From assembly GCF_963669205.1 (NCBI RefSeq), contig NZ_OY769915.1, positions 4,376,001-4,440,000 of the forward strand: DNA of 64,000 bases. Reading direction: 5' to 3'. Below the pieces are notes generated by a model, which was not told the DNA's origin, made no database searches, and worked only from the letters and a program-made list of their open reading frames with translations. Within the stretch, counting starts at the first letter, position 1; each line of letters opens with the position of its first letter. Shown here one piece after another: positions 42,950-51,499 of this stretch. Source of the stretch: an uncultured Roseibium sp. (GTDB lineage: Bacteria > Pseudomonadota > Alphaproteobacteria > Rhizobiales > Stappiaceae). The position numbers were made by a program, and so were the translations under genes.

Positions 42950-43459
42950 ATGTTAAACTCTAGACGTTGTTTAATGACTATTTCGCTCGTGCTCTTTTTC
43001 GGAGCGTTCAACCTTGTCGGCGATGTACATGCCGAGGGCCGGTCAAGATCTGCCCTGAAAAGCAACATGACAGAACGCGACATTGTCGTGACTTTGACCT
43101 CTGAACCAGAGCAAGGTTCTGAAGTTTCGATATTTTTCCCGATTGAATTCGCGCTGAATTCGGCCGATCTCAACCAGGGGGCCGTCACGAATCTGGCAAA
43201 GATCGGCGTTGCGCTGCAATCACCTGAACTGCGAAACCTGACAGTTTTGGTTGAAGGACACACGGATGCGTCTGGAGCTGCTGCCTACAATCAGAAGCTT
43301 TCCGAACGCCGCGCCAAATCCGCAGCCGAATTTCTGTCTTCCCTCGGTGTCGAGGCTAGTCGTTTGAAAGTCGTTGGTCGCGGTGAACTCGATCCGATCG
43401 AAAATGTAAACCCCTACGCCGCAAGGCAAAGGCGCGTGGAAATCGTGAGGGTTTTCTGA
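42950..43459 (+). CDS. OmpA-domain protein, exported
   Basis: This 169-aa protein has a signal peptide (ending DVHAEG, about residue 28) and an OmpA C-terminal peptidoglycan-binding domain: IEFALNSADLNQGAVTNLAK, then VEGHTDASGAAAYNQKLSER and the closing GRGELDPIENVNPYAARQRR with the conserved Asp and Arg. It should tether to the cell wall in the periplasm. No beta-barrel or lipobox is seen. Its stop overlaps the next start, and it lies in the serpin-trypsin cluster, which places that cluster at the envelope. Confidence 0.9.
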   Translation: MLNSRRCLMTISLVLFFGAFNLVGDVHAEGRSRSALKSNMTERDIVVTLTSEPEQGSEVSIFFPIEFALNSADLNQGAVTNLAKIGVALQSPELRNLTVLVEGHTDASGAAAYNQKLSERRAKSAAEFLSSLGVEASRLKVVGRGELDPIENVNPYAARQRRVEIVRVF

Positions 43460-44082
43460 TGAGGAAAATTCAGTTTGGACACAGCGTTTTGCACGCACTT
43501 TTGGTTCTGGCAACAGTATCCGTCGCAACGACCGCTAAGGCGGACCGCTGCAAGGCGATAAAGATCGAAACCGATCAAAAGTTGTCGGACGTTGAGATCG
43601 ATTTTCAGCTGTTCTTTCAAGACGAGGCAATCTCTTCGTCGGACAGTATGGTGACTGCTCCGGAACTCTCTGACGGCAGTAACATTGATCTCTGTTTTGA
43701 GAGCAATCAATCCGGTCTTGTTTCCCTGTGGTCCTATTCGGCCGACGGATCTGCACCTTCTCGTTTGCTTCCTCACGAATATACCCAGATTGGAAGTTAC
43801 GAGCCCGGCCTTAAGGTTGAGCCAGGGAAGAAGTACTGCCTTTCAGAACTGCTTGTACAGGACAAGAAGATCGCCATTAAAGTTCGGCCTCCATTCGGTC
43901 GCGCTCAAGCGTACCTGCATTTCGCAAAAGACGAGAACGAACAGTTTGGTCCAGAGGATTTCCCGGTGATCAGCGACAAGGCGCTTAAAACTGCCACGAG
44001 TTGCGGGGACAGCCCTGTTGCGAGATCTGGGGCCCTGCGGTCCTACCATTCCGTTGAACTTGCATACGAGGTTGTGGAATGA
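43459..44082 (+). CDS. Exported DUF4384-like protein preceding the trypsin gene
   Basis: This 207-aa protein has a signal peptide (ending TAKADR, about residue 29). The core NIDLCFESNQSGLVSLWSYS followed by SRLLPHEYTQIGSY matches the strand, turn and PN/PH pattern of DUF4384. Four or more cysteines suggest disulfides. The start overlaps the OmpA-domain gene stop and its stop overlaps the trypsin gene start (ATGATG region), so translation of the three is coupled. It may be a partner or chaperone-like pro-domain for the protease. Confidence 0.7.
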   Translation: MRKIQFGHSVLHALLVLATVSVATTAKADRCKAIKIETDQKLSDVEIDFQLFFQDEAISSSDSMVTAPELSDGSNIDLCFESNQSGLVSLWSYSADGSAPSRLLPHEYTQIGSYEPGLKVEPGKKYCLSELLVQDKKIAIKVRPPFGRAQAYLHFAKDENEQFGPEDFPVISDKALKTATSCGDSPVARSGALRSYHSVELAYEVVE

Positions 44083-44936
44083 TGACTAGAAAACTTACAT
44101 TCGGCGCATTGTCCGTGGCCACAGCCATGATGATGATGTTCGGTCAAGCATCGGCGCAAGAAACCTTTTATTGCGAGACAAGTGATGGTCGAGCAACCTC
44201 GAGGATTATCGGGGGAAGCGAAACAAGCATACAGGAATTCCCTTGGACGGTGTCGCTCTCAGCTCCCTGGGGCGGCGCCCATAAAGGTCACTTCTGCGGG
44301 GCTTCCCTCATCTCGAAGCGATGGATCTTGACGGCCTCTCACTGTTTCTTTGACCAGAACGGGGATGTCATAAGTCCGGATGAAATCAAAGTCCATGTCG
44401 GCGGCACCGAGGCGGCCTCTGGAAAGGAGTTCGGGATCGAAAAGATCATTGTCCACGAACACTACAATCCGCAAACAAGTGAAAACGACATTGCGTTAAT
44501 TCGTGTGGATTCACCGGTCGATACGCCTTCTGCAAGGCCGATCAACTTGACGTCCCAAAAACTGGACCGGATCTTTGCGCGCGTCAGCGTGTGCACAACG
44601 GTTGTCGGATGGGGCGTTACGGAGGCTGGCCAGGGGGCGAAAAACCTGCAGGAAGTCTCTCTTCCAATTATCTCAAACGAGACATGCCGAGCGTCGTATC
44701 CCAACGAAGTCATTGATGAAACTCAGATTTGCGCTGCATACTCTGACGGACAGCGCGACTCCTGCAGTGGCGACAGTGGTGGCCCACTGGTGGTCGAGAT
44801 TGGCAACACTGGAAACTTCGTGCAAGTTGGCGTTGTAAGCTGGGGCTACGGCTGTGCTGAAAAGGGCCACCCAGGCGTCTATGCCCGGGTCGCTGCCTAT
44901 ATCGACTGGATCAAGGAAAAGACCGGCAGCAACTAG
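44079..44936 (+). CDS. Trypsin-like serine protease zymogen (S1 family), exported
   Basis: This 285-aa protein has a signal peptide (ending ASAQE, about residue 27) and a short propeptide that ends at SR42, followed by IIGG, the classic activation site. The catalytic triad is His88 (TASHC), Asp137 (NDIALI) and Ser233 (GDSGGP). Asp227 in RDSCSGDSGGP is the S1-pocket aspartate of trypsin, so it should cut after Arg or Lys. Cysteines are placed as in disulfide-bonded trypsins. It can be activated by any Arg-specific protease, including itself or an orthocaspase. The serpin encoded just upstream is its likely inhibitor. Confidence 0.93.
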   Translation: MMTRKLTFGALSVATAMMMMFGQASAQETFYCETSDGRATSRIIGGSETSIQEFPWTVSLSAPWGGAHKGHFCGASLISKRWILTASHCFFDQNGDVISPDEIKVHVGGTEAASGKEFGIEKIIVHEHYNPQTSENDIALIRVDSPVDTPSARPINLTSQKLDRIFARVSVCTTVVGWGVTEAGQGAKNLQEVSLPIISNETCRASYPNEVIDETQICAAYSDGQRDSCSGDSGGPLVVEIGNTGNFVQVGVVSWGYGCAEKGHPGVYARVAAYIDWIKEKTGSN

Positions 44937-45047
44937 AAAATCGCAATAAACTCCAAAGCACCTTAAAAACAAGAATATCAAATAGAGAATTGGGACTGAC
45001 ACCAAGAGAGATAGCAAACGAACAAGTATTTTAGCGAGGATGATCCA

Positions 45048-45746
45048 ATGTTGACGAAGTTCAAGCTCGCCGGATTTGATTTGTTTCTGCGGGTTTTGGT
45101 AATCCGAAATCCAGCTGTCTTTTTCGTGTTTGCCCTGGGCGGACTTCTGGCAACTGCCGAGGCTTTTTCAAAGCCGATCGCCATTATTTTGAGTGGGACC
45201 ACTACGCAAGGCGAAGACCTTGCTTTTACAGAGCTTTCAGTCGGAGATATCCTAAGGCTAGGTCCAGGAGAAGAATTTGAAATCCTTGACTACACCACAT
45301 GCCAGGAATTTTACATGCGCTCTGGCGAAGTAAGAGCCACGGAAACCGGCCTTGTTTTTGCTCAAAGTGAACCCATCCGGATTGGACTGGGAGAGTGTCA
45401 CAGCATTCAGGCGCCTTCCGCTCTGGGCAACCAAAGTGCAAGCATGGGGATGACACTGCGCGACGGGCGCAAGTTCCGAAAACACCTGAAAACCGTGGTC
45501 GTCAAATTTCAGGATAACCTGTCGGATCGATACAAGACTGTCCGTGTTTCCTACGATGGAAGCACACCGGTTACGCATGGTTTGAACGGGCTTCTCAAAC
45601 TGGATGTAGACGAGGCCGCCCGCAAGGCTTCGTCGATTACCCTCAGGCTACGGTTTGTCGGACACGCAAACAGTGTTCATATCGAAGATCTGGTTTTAAG
45701 TGTTTCAGACCCGAGCCGCGAAAGCAAATTCCTGCTCTTGAACTAG
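45048..45746 (+). CDS. Exported protein of unknown function at the end of the serpin-trypsin cluster
   Basis: This 232-aa protein is not recognised. A hydrophobic segment (about residues 22-38, ending TAEAFSK) is a signal peptide or anchor. It continues with beta-rich sequence: AIILSGTTTQGEDLAFTELS, then GDILRLGPGEEFEILDYTTC, which resembles the glycine-turn strands of FecR-like or cupin-like sensor domains. GCGAGGATG lies before the ATG. It is 111 bp after the trypsin gene on the same strand. Its composition and secretion fit the cluster, but no motif gives a role. Confidence 0.65.
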   Translation: MLTKFKLAGFDLFLRVLVIRNPAVFFVFALGGLLATAEAFSKPIAIILSGTTTQGEDLAFTELSVGDILRLGPGEEFEILDYTTCQEFYMRSGEVRATETGLVFAQSEPIRIGLGECHSIQAPSALGNQSASMGMTLRDGRKFRKHLKTVVVKFQDNLSDRYKTVRVSYDGSTPVTHGLNGLLKLDVDEAARKASSITLRLRFVGHANSVHIEDLVLSVSDPSRESKFLLLN

Positions 45747-46097
45747 TTTGCGGCGGCGGATGACCCTGTACGGAGTGCCGAGGTTTGACCCCAGCTGGGA
45801 GTGGCTAAGCGGATTGGTCATGGGCCTACGGTTCACAAGCAAGTAGTGCTGCAACAAATGCAACCCGGATACAGCCTTCACCATCTGCACTTGAGGATCT
45901 GGTTAACGACCCCGCGGTGACTTCACCCAGGAATGCCCCCTCGCCAAGCAAGCAATCGAGCACGAGACGCAATGTTTCTGCGGCTTTGAACGAGCGACGG
46001 ATCTTGCACCTGAGACCTTCCATTACGCGATCGACCCCATAGGCTGCGTGGCGGCTAGCTGGGTAAAATCCTGAAATACTGAGTAGCAACAGCGCCC
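45747..46097. other. Convergent intergenic region without a gene
   Basis: About 350 bp between two gene ends that meet. A minus-strand open frame at 45826-46089 has no recognisable content or good start. No clear terminator hairpin with a T-run is seen. Confidence 0.4.
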
Positions 46098-48437
46098 TTA
46101 GTAACCCATTTCCTTCAGTTTCTTCTTGGCTTCCTCATCGCCCTGGTCAGCGGCTTTTCTGAACCAACTGGCTGCTTCGTCCCGATCCTGTTCGACGCCG
46201 TTACCTTTTAAGTACAGCATCGCAAGGTTCCATTGCGCATTCACATTTCCCTGTTCAGCTGCCTTGCGGTACCAAATTCTAGCTTGAGTATAGTCCTGTG
46301 GGACTCCCTCGCCATTTGCATAGCGAATGCCCAAACCGAATTGAGCACGGACATAATCCTGTTCTGCGGCCTTGCGATACCACTTGACCGCTTCGGTATA
46401 GTCTTTCACAACGCCAGTGCCAGATGCATAATTTACTCCTAGATAGTACTGCGCTCTTGCATAACCCTGGTTGGCAGCCTTGCGATACCATTTGACAGCT
46501 TCGACTTCGTCTTTGGAAACTCCGCGGCCTAATTCATACAAATAGCCCAGGTTGGTTTGAGCACGGGCATAATCCTGTTCTGCAGCCTTGCGATACCAAT
46601 TGACAGCTTCGACTTCGTCTTTGGAAACTCCTCGACCTTCTGCATACATATAGCCCAGATTGGTTTGCGCGCGGGCGTGATCCTGTTCTGCGGCCTTGCG
46701 ATACCACTTGACGGCTTCGGTATCGTCTTGAGGAACTCCGCGGCCTTTTTCGTACATAAAGCCCAGGTTGGTTTGCGCGCGGGCATAATCCTGTTCTGCG
46801 GCCTTGCGATACCACTTGACGGCTTCGGTATCGTCTTTGGGAACTCCTCGGCCATTTGCATACATATAGCCCAGGCTGTATTGACCACTCGCATAACCCT
46901 GAGCGGCCGCCTTGCGATACCACTTGACGGCTTTATTATCGTCTTTTTGCGTGCCGAGGCCATATTCGTAAAGCACCCCAATGTTCAACTGCGCTACGCG
47001 GTGGTTTTTTCCAGCAGCTTTGAGATACCAACGCATCGCCTCGGAATAATCTTGCGAAACACCGCGACCGTCGTGATAGGCGACGCCAATGTTGATCTGA
47101 GCACCTGGATGTCCCTGTTTGGCAGCTTTGTGATGGAACTCCAATGCCTTGGCCTTTTCCTCGTCAACTCCATACCCATTCCAGTACATCACTCCCAGAA
47201 CGAACTGGGCGGTGGCATTGTCTTGCACGCTTGCAGGCCTGAGAAGCTCAAGCGCGCGGTCATAGTTTTCCTCCGCGTAATACGCCCGGCCAAGCTGCGC
47301 GGTCATTTTTGCATCATTTGGACGAAGCTCCAGCGCTTCGCGACAAGCTTGTTTCGCGTCCCCGGAGTGTGCATTCAATTCCACCGTAGTGACACCTCCT
47401 TCGTGAACCATGGCAGCAAGTTGGTTGCATCTCTCGCGCGCGCGGATCCAGGCCGGGTCATTGCCAGCCGCGCCACTGAGTGATGAAAGATTGCCGCTAG
47501 ACGACAAAAGTCCCAGTTGCGTCTTTGCAGCAGCAACAAAAGCACTGCTGGGATGTTCGTAGATAAAGGATTGAAGCGCGTCGGCGGAGCCTTCGGTCAC
47601 AGCTGCCAGGTAGGCCGCCTGTTCCGACTGGCCGGTGCTGCACTGACCCGGCCCGGCAAGACAGATTTTCTCAAAGCCGTTTTCATCCAGCGCCGGGCGT
47701 TGCTGATGGCCCTGATGCGTCCGTGCCAGGTCGTATGTCTGTTTGCGGGCTTTCAGCACCGCGTCACGCAGATAAAGGTTGCTGGTCAAGAGAGGCACGA
47801 AATGGCGGGTAAAGACGCTGAGGCGTTGCTCGGGCGGATCATCTGGCAGGCGGTCCAGCGCCACCTGCCCGGCTCCGGCGGAAAAAATCACGAACGTATC
47901 CTGAGGCGGTGTAATCCGGGAAAGGCCCCGGCCCACATTGATGTTCTTGAAGCCATCGGCAGAGGCGAACGGATTGTCCCGGCAGGCATCGATGATGGCA
48001 ATCGTCAGGCCAACGCCGCGTTCCGCCAAAAGGTCCAGAACACCATCAAACCCGTTTTTAAGCGCAAGCGAAGCCCGGACCAGTTTCTTGTTGCGCCCTT
48101 GTTTTGGCGCATCGACCGGCAGCAGATAGTTGTTGCCGCCATCGCTCCAGCCATGGCCCGAAAAAACAAAGGCAACTTGGTCTCCCGGTTTCGCGACTTC
48201 CGCGATCTCATCCAGCGCGTCCCAGATTTCGTCCCTGCCAAGGTCCTTTTTCAACGTTGACTTGAAGCCGAGTCTCTCAAAGGCCTGATGATATGCTTCC
48301 GCATCGCTATGCGTGTTGTAAAGATCATCCAGTTCCTCATAATCGCCATTGCCGATCACGAGTGCATAGCGTTCTGCCTCCGCAGGAACCGAGAGAAGAC
48401 AGAAAATAGAGACCAGGAATCCTTTCAAACCGCGCAT
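46098..48437 (-). CDS. Exported caspase-family protein with ten Sel1 repeats
   Basis: This 779-aa protein has a signal peptide (ending EAERY, about residue 22) and a caspase domain with His95 (FSGHGWSDGG) and Cys151 (IDACRDNPF). It continues with the helical module ALQSFIYEHPSSAFVAAAKT and a TPR-like unit (about 365-400). Ten Sel1 repeats fill about 405-765, each with the L/I-G-x-x-Y-x-x-G-x-G-V core. Six central repeats are almost identical (KWYRKAAEQDYARAQTNLG), a sign of recent expansion. Sel1 repeats form protein-binding solenoids. AGAGGTGA precedes ATG. The conserved box at 48864-48884 is 427 bp upstream, further than for the other copies. Confidence 0.9.
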   Translation of the reverse strand: MRGLKGFLVSIFCLLSVPAEAERYALVIGNGDYEELDDLYNTHSDAEAYHQAFERLGFKSTLKKDLGRDEIWDALDEIAEVAKPGDQVAFVFSGHGWSDGGNNYLLPVDAPKQGRNKKLVRASLALKNGFDGVLDLLAERGVGLTIAIIDACRDNPFASADGFKNINVGRGLSRITPPQDTFVIFSAGAGQVALDRLPDDPPEQRLSVFTRHFVPLLTSNLYLRDAVLKARKQTYDLARTHQGHQQRPALDENGFEKICLAGPGQCSTGQSEQAAYLAAVTEGSADALQSFIYEHPSSAFVAAAKTQLGLLSSSGNLSSLSGAAGNDPAWIRARERCNQLAAMVHEGGVTTVELNAHSGDAKQACREALELRPNDAKMTAQLGRAYYAEENYDRALELLRPASVQDNATAQFVLGVMYWNGYGVDEEKAKALEFHHKAAKQGHPGAQINIGVAYHDGRGVSQDYSEAMRWYLKAAGKNHRVAQLNIGVLYEYGLGTQKDDNKAVKWYRKAAAQGYASGQYSLGYMYANGRGVPKDDTEAVKWYRKAAEQDYARAQTNLGFMYEKGRGVPQDDTEAVKWYRKAAEQDHARAQTNLGYMYAEGRGVSKDEVEAVNWYRKAAEQDYARAQTNLGYLYELGRGVSKDEVEAVKWYRKAANQGYARAQYYLGVNYASGTGVVKDYTEAVKWYRKAAEQDYVRAQFGLGIRYANGEGVPQDYTQARIWYRKAAEQGNVNAQWNLAMLYLKGNGVEQDRDEAASWFRKAADQGDEEAKKKLKEMGY

Positions 48438-48863
48438 GGATCACCTCTAATTCAAAAAACTCAGCCACCGGAAACCTGGCTTTCAAAACAAAATTTTCCG
48501 CCGGCAAAGCGTCTATTCCATTGAAAAGACCGGCGCAGTCAACGCGCATGCATCCTGTAACGTCAGGTTTGCGCTCCTCTCAGAAGGTGCAACCAGAACA
48601 TATTCTATCCTCTTGCCGGCAACCTCAACACTTTTCGCGCCAACTCGCGCCGCAAAGCCTCATGAAGCCCAATATCTGCACCACAGGTCCACGAATGCGC
48701 ATCTCGTTTCTGTGTTCCCCATCGGCAAGCCACAACTCATTTGCAAACGAAGTCCGGTCGCCCTCAGTGTCTCGACGGGATATAGTTACACACTGACGAT
48801 GCCTGTCATAACAAACGCTAAGAAAATCTGGTCGAAAAGAGCCTAAATTAGGCATTGTCCTGA

Positions 48864-48884
48864 TGTCTAGTCTCATCAAAAAGA
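48864..48884 (-). promoter_or_regulatory. Caspase-gene upstream box, copy 3
   Basis: On the minus strand it reads TCTTTTTGA, five bases, CTAGACA, with one mismatch to the other copies in the left part. It lies 427 bp before the Sel1-tailed caspase start at 48437. The accessory TTTACCC element of copies 1 and 2 is absent. Confidence 0.6.
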
Positions 48885-49019
48885 TAAAGACTGACCAAGA
48901 ATATTTTCCGAAACGGTTTGGTTTTGATCTGCAACGCAATCTGAACTTGTTTGACGAAGCAAATCTGATCGGCTGAAGATGTGTGATGAAGTCGTAGATG
49001 TCGAGACATCGTGATTGAG

Positions 49020-49075
49020 CATGCGACTGATGAGTTTCATCTGCGGAACTTGAGCGTATCCATACGCAGAAGGCA
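49020..49075 (-). pseudogene. Remnant resembling a WD40-caspase C-terminal segment
   Basis: A minus-strand frame encodes SAYGYAQVPQMKLIS, close to EAAFGYTQVPQMKVVG, which is strictly conserved after the caspase domains of the three WD40-caspase genes. No caspase or SH3 sequence surrounds it. It suggests that a fourth copy once existed here. The match is short, so it could still be chance. Confidence 0.4.
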
Positions 49076-49346
49076 CCGCCAATGTGGGCATGTCACGAGA
49101 TTGCAATAGTGAACATTGAAATCAAAAGAACTGACGAACCAAATGCTCGTTCAATAAAGGTTCCGATCAGCTAACAAGACCCTTGTCCTGGAACGGGCAG
49201 ATTAACAAAGTCGTAGCTAAGTCGCGACGACGCCAACTTAGCTAAATGAAACGGAAAAAGTTGGGCTTGATAGCCACTTGCGTCAGAAAATTTGTTGTTA
49301 ATCGGACGTGTCAAGCGTGAGCAGTCACTCCAAGATCAAAACGAAT

Positions 49347-51350
49347 TCAAGGCTGGCGGCGTACAAAGCAGTCAGCACCTTTCGCCTGGAGCCGGCTACA
49401 AAGCTTGGTCGCAGCTTCGCGCGAGGTTGTTGGGATGCGTGTGCGAAAAAATGTGCCTCTGTCTCCCAAATCAGCTTTAACAACCGCTGCAAACACATTT
49501 CCCAACAACGTCGGATATTTGGATTGCATCTTGGTGTAGTTCTCGCGCGCGACACTGACCGATCGTTGGCTATCGACTTGGACGATATAAGTCCCAGACG
49601 GAACTTTATCGTAAACATGCGCCCCTAGCTCCTGCGTATTCATCACTTCTGATTTTTTGTCGACCGTACTCTTTGTCTCTTGTGGCCTCTTCTCCCAGTC
49701 TGCAAGCGCCAAATGTAGGACATTGTCGGCTTCCAACGTCAGAATGCCTCGCCTCCCATTCTCGAAGAGCAGCGGAATGTCAATCCAGCTCCTTTCTTTC
49801 ATAAGCTGAAGGTTACGCTCCTGTTCCTTTGGGAGACTAGACAGAGTTATCCTATATAAATCTGATCTCTCCCTAACCGACGCAGCGTAGAGGGCATTAC
49901 CGCGCGCCTCTTCAGTTGGTTTGAGAACCAATCCAGGAATATCTGCGATTTTGGACACGCCTATGGTTGAAGGGAAACCGACCTCAACGACATGACTTGC
50001 TGCTTGAGGTGCGTTCTTGTTTATTAGAAATCTAATTTCAGTTCTCATGCCTTTCTCCGGAAAGGTGACATCGGCGTGCAACCGAGCACCCTCTCCGTTC
50101 CTGGGCGGCGAATAGGTCCAGGTAACGGTGCTGGCCTCGGCCGTGCCTGTGCCTTCCGGTTTGCCTCCTTCCAGATAGAGGATTGAACGTTTTTCTGACG
50201 AGGTTTGGATGAAGGCCGGGGAAGTAACTGGATCAGTTACTGCCGGAAGTGCTGTGACCTGAGACTCAACTGCATCTAAAGGTTGGTTCAGTTTTTCTCG
50301 TTCCACGGGGCGCGTATTCTTCTCGCTTGGAACGGGGACTTGAATTCCCGAAATAGTGTCCGTCACCTCCTGGACCGGCTCGGGCACTGGGGGCTCCATT
50401 AAACGCGCCAGTTGATTCTTGGCTGGTACTTTTAGTGAACTGTCGGGGTACGTATCGATGAAGATACGTAAGGCATCTGCCGTACCCGTTTTTACAGCCT
50501 GAACAAATGCTATTTCGTCTTCCTGTTGTGGTGTCGTTCCACTCGTGCATTTTCTCCCAAGACATGTTTTGCACCGGGTCTCGTCGTAGTAGGACGGCTG
50601 CTGCTGGTGACCGTCGTACCTGAGAGCAATTTCATAGGTCTTTTCCTGCGCAATCGCCACAGCATCCTCCAAATAGAGACCACGGGAAAGCAGAGGAACA
50701 AAAGTGCGTGTAAAAACGCTCAGGCTCTGGCCCGGAGGATCGTCCGGCAAGCGATCGAGCGCTTCCTGACCCGACCCGGCCGAAAAAATCACAAATGTCC
50801 CCTGAGGGGCCGTAATCGGGGAAAGCCCGCGGCTGATGCCAACACTCCTCCTGCCCGGGCGAGGTGTGAATGGATTGTTTCGGCAGGCATCAATGATCGC
50901 AACCGTTAGACTGACGCCCGCCTGCTCCAGCTCATCCAAAAGGCCGTCGTGGCCGTTGCCAAGCGCAACTGAGCTGCGTTTCAGAAATCTATCTCCACCT
51001 TGTTTTGGGGCGTCTGTTGGAAGAAGATAGTTTGAAGCCCCGTCACTCCAGCCGTGGCCTGAGTAAACAAAGGCGACTTCGTCACCGGGCTGCACGCGCC
51101 CGAGTAGCGCTTCAATAGCGTCAAAGGTTGCTTCAAAATCCAGGTCCAGCTTGAGCGCAGATTTGAAACCAAGGTCAGACAGGGCTTCATGATAGGCCCT
51201 AGCATCGGCGTGAGCGTTTTCGAGATCCTCGAGCGCTGCATAATCCGCATTGCCAATTACCAAGGCAAGACGTTGGGCATAGGCAGGAACTGCGAACAGC
51301 CAAAGGCAACCAATCAAGACTACGTTCAGAAACCTCAAATCTGCCTCCAT
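49347..51350 (-). CDS. Exported caspase-family protein with SPOR domain
   Basis: This 667-aa protein has a signal peptide (ending PAYAQR, about residue 26) and a caspase domain with His99 (YSGHGWSDG) and Cys156 (IDACRNNPF). The Cys pair TCLGRKC and the helical module ALRIFIDTYPDSSLKVPAKN follow. After a Pro/Glu-rich linker there is a beta-rich region of unknown type (about 385-560). A C-terminal SPOR domain (about 585-665, SGTYIVQVDSQRSVSVAREN with KLCSRLQAKGADCFV) should bind denuded glycan strands at division sites. A TTG at 51338, behind GGAGGCAGA and aligning with MRF-type starts of the paralogues, may be the real start. The conserved box lies 129 bp upstream. Confidence 0.88.
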   Translation of the reverse strand: MEADLRFLNVVLIGCLWLFAVPAYAQRLALVIGNADYAALEDLENAHADARAYHEALSDLGFKSALKLDLDFEATFDAIEALLGRVQPGDEVAFVYSGHGWSDGASNYLLPTDAPKQGGDRFLKRSSVALGNGHDGLLDELEQAGVSLTVAIIDACRNNPFTPRPGRRSVGISRGLSPITAPQGTFVIFSAGSGQEALDRLPDDPPGQSLSVFTRTFVPLLSRGLYLEDAVAIAQEKTYEIALRYDGHQQQPSYYDETRCKTCLGRKCTSGTTPQQEDEIAFVQAVKTGTADALRIFIDTYPDSSLKVPAKNQLARLMEPPVPEPVQEVTDTISGIQVPVPSEKNTRPVEREKLNQPLDAVESQVTALPAVTDPVTSPAFIQTSSEKRSILYLEGGKPEGTGTAEASTVTWTYSPPRNGEGARLHADVTFPEKGMRTEIRFLINKNAPQAASHVVEVGFPSTIGVSKIADIPGLVLKPTEEARGNALYAASVRERSDLYRITLSSLPKEQERNLQLMKERSWIDIPLLFENGRRGILTLEADNVLHLALADWEKRPQETKSTVDKKSEVMNTQELGAHVYDKVPSGTYIVQVDSQRSVSVARENYTKMQSKYPTLLGNVFAAVVKADLGDRGTFFRTRIPTTSREAATKLCSRLQAKGADCFVRRQP

Positions 51351-51478
51351 CGTTATGACCTGTGAGACGAGGCAAACACTATCAAATTGATTGCATTGCC
51401 GGGGCTCAACAAGGTCACACGCCTTAATATCGGCTAGTATTTGACCATCATTTATACTTTAAATTGCAAAGCTCGCAC

Positions 51479-51499
51479 TGTCTAGGTTCTTCAAAATGA
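51479..51499 (-). promoter_or_regulatory. Caspase-gene upstream box, copy 4
   Basis: On the minus strand it reads TCATTTTGA, five bases, CTAGACA. It lies 129 bp before the ATG of the SPOR-tailed caspase gene, matching the 131-134 bp of copies 1 and 2. The surrounding 500-bp gap (51351-51850) contains no other feature. Confidence 0.65.

Larger units (their letters stand above)
48438..49346. other. Long intergenic region with caspase box and a decayed caspase fragment
   Basis: About 900 bp without an intact gene. It holds box copy 3 (48864-48884) and a short remnant resembling the WD40-caspase C-terminus (49020-49075). The rest has only short frames. It appears to be decayed coding DNA plus a long leader for the Sel1-tailed caspase gene. 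Confidence 0.5.

Noticed and set aside
46557..47483. 308-codon plus-strand frame with repeated sequence
   Set aside because: It is the mirror image of the Sel1 repeats on the minus strand.
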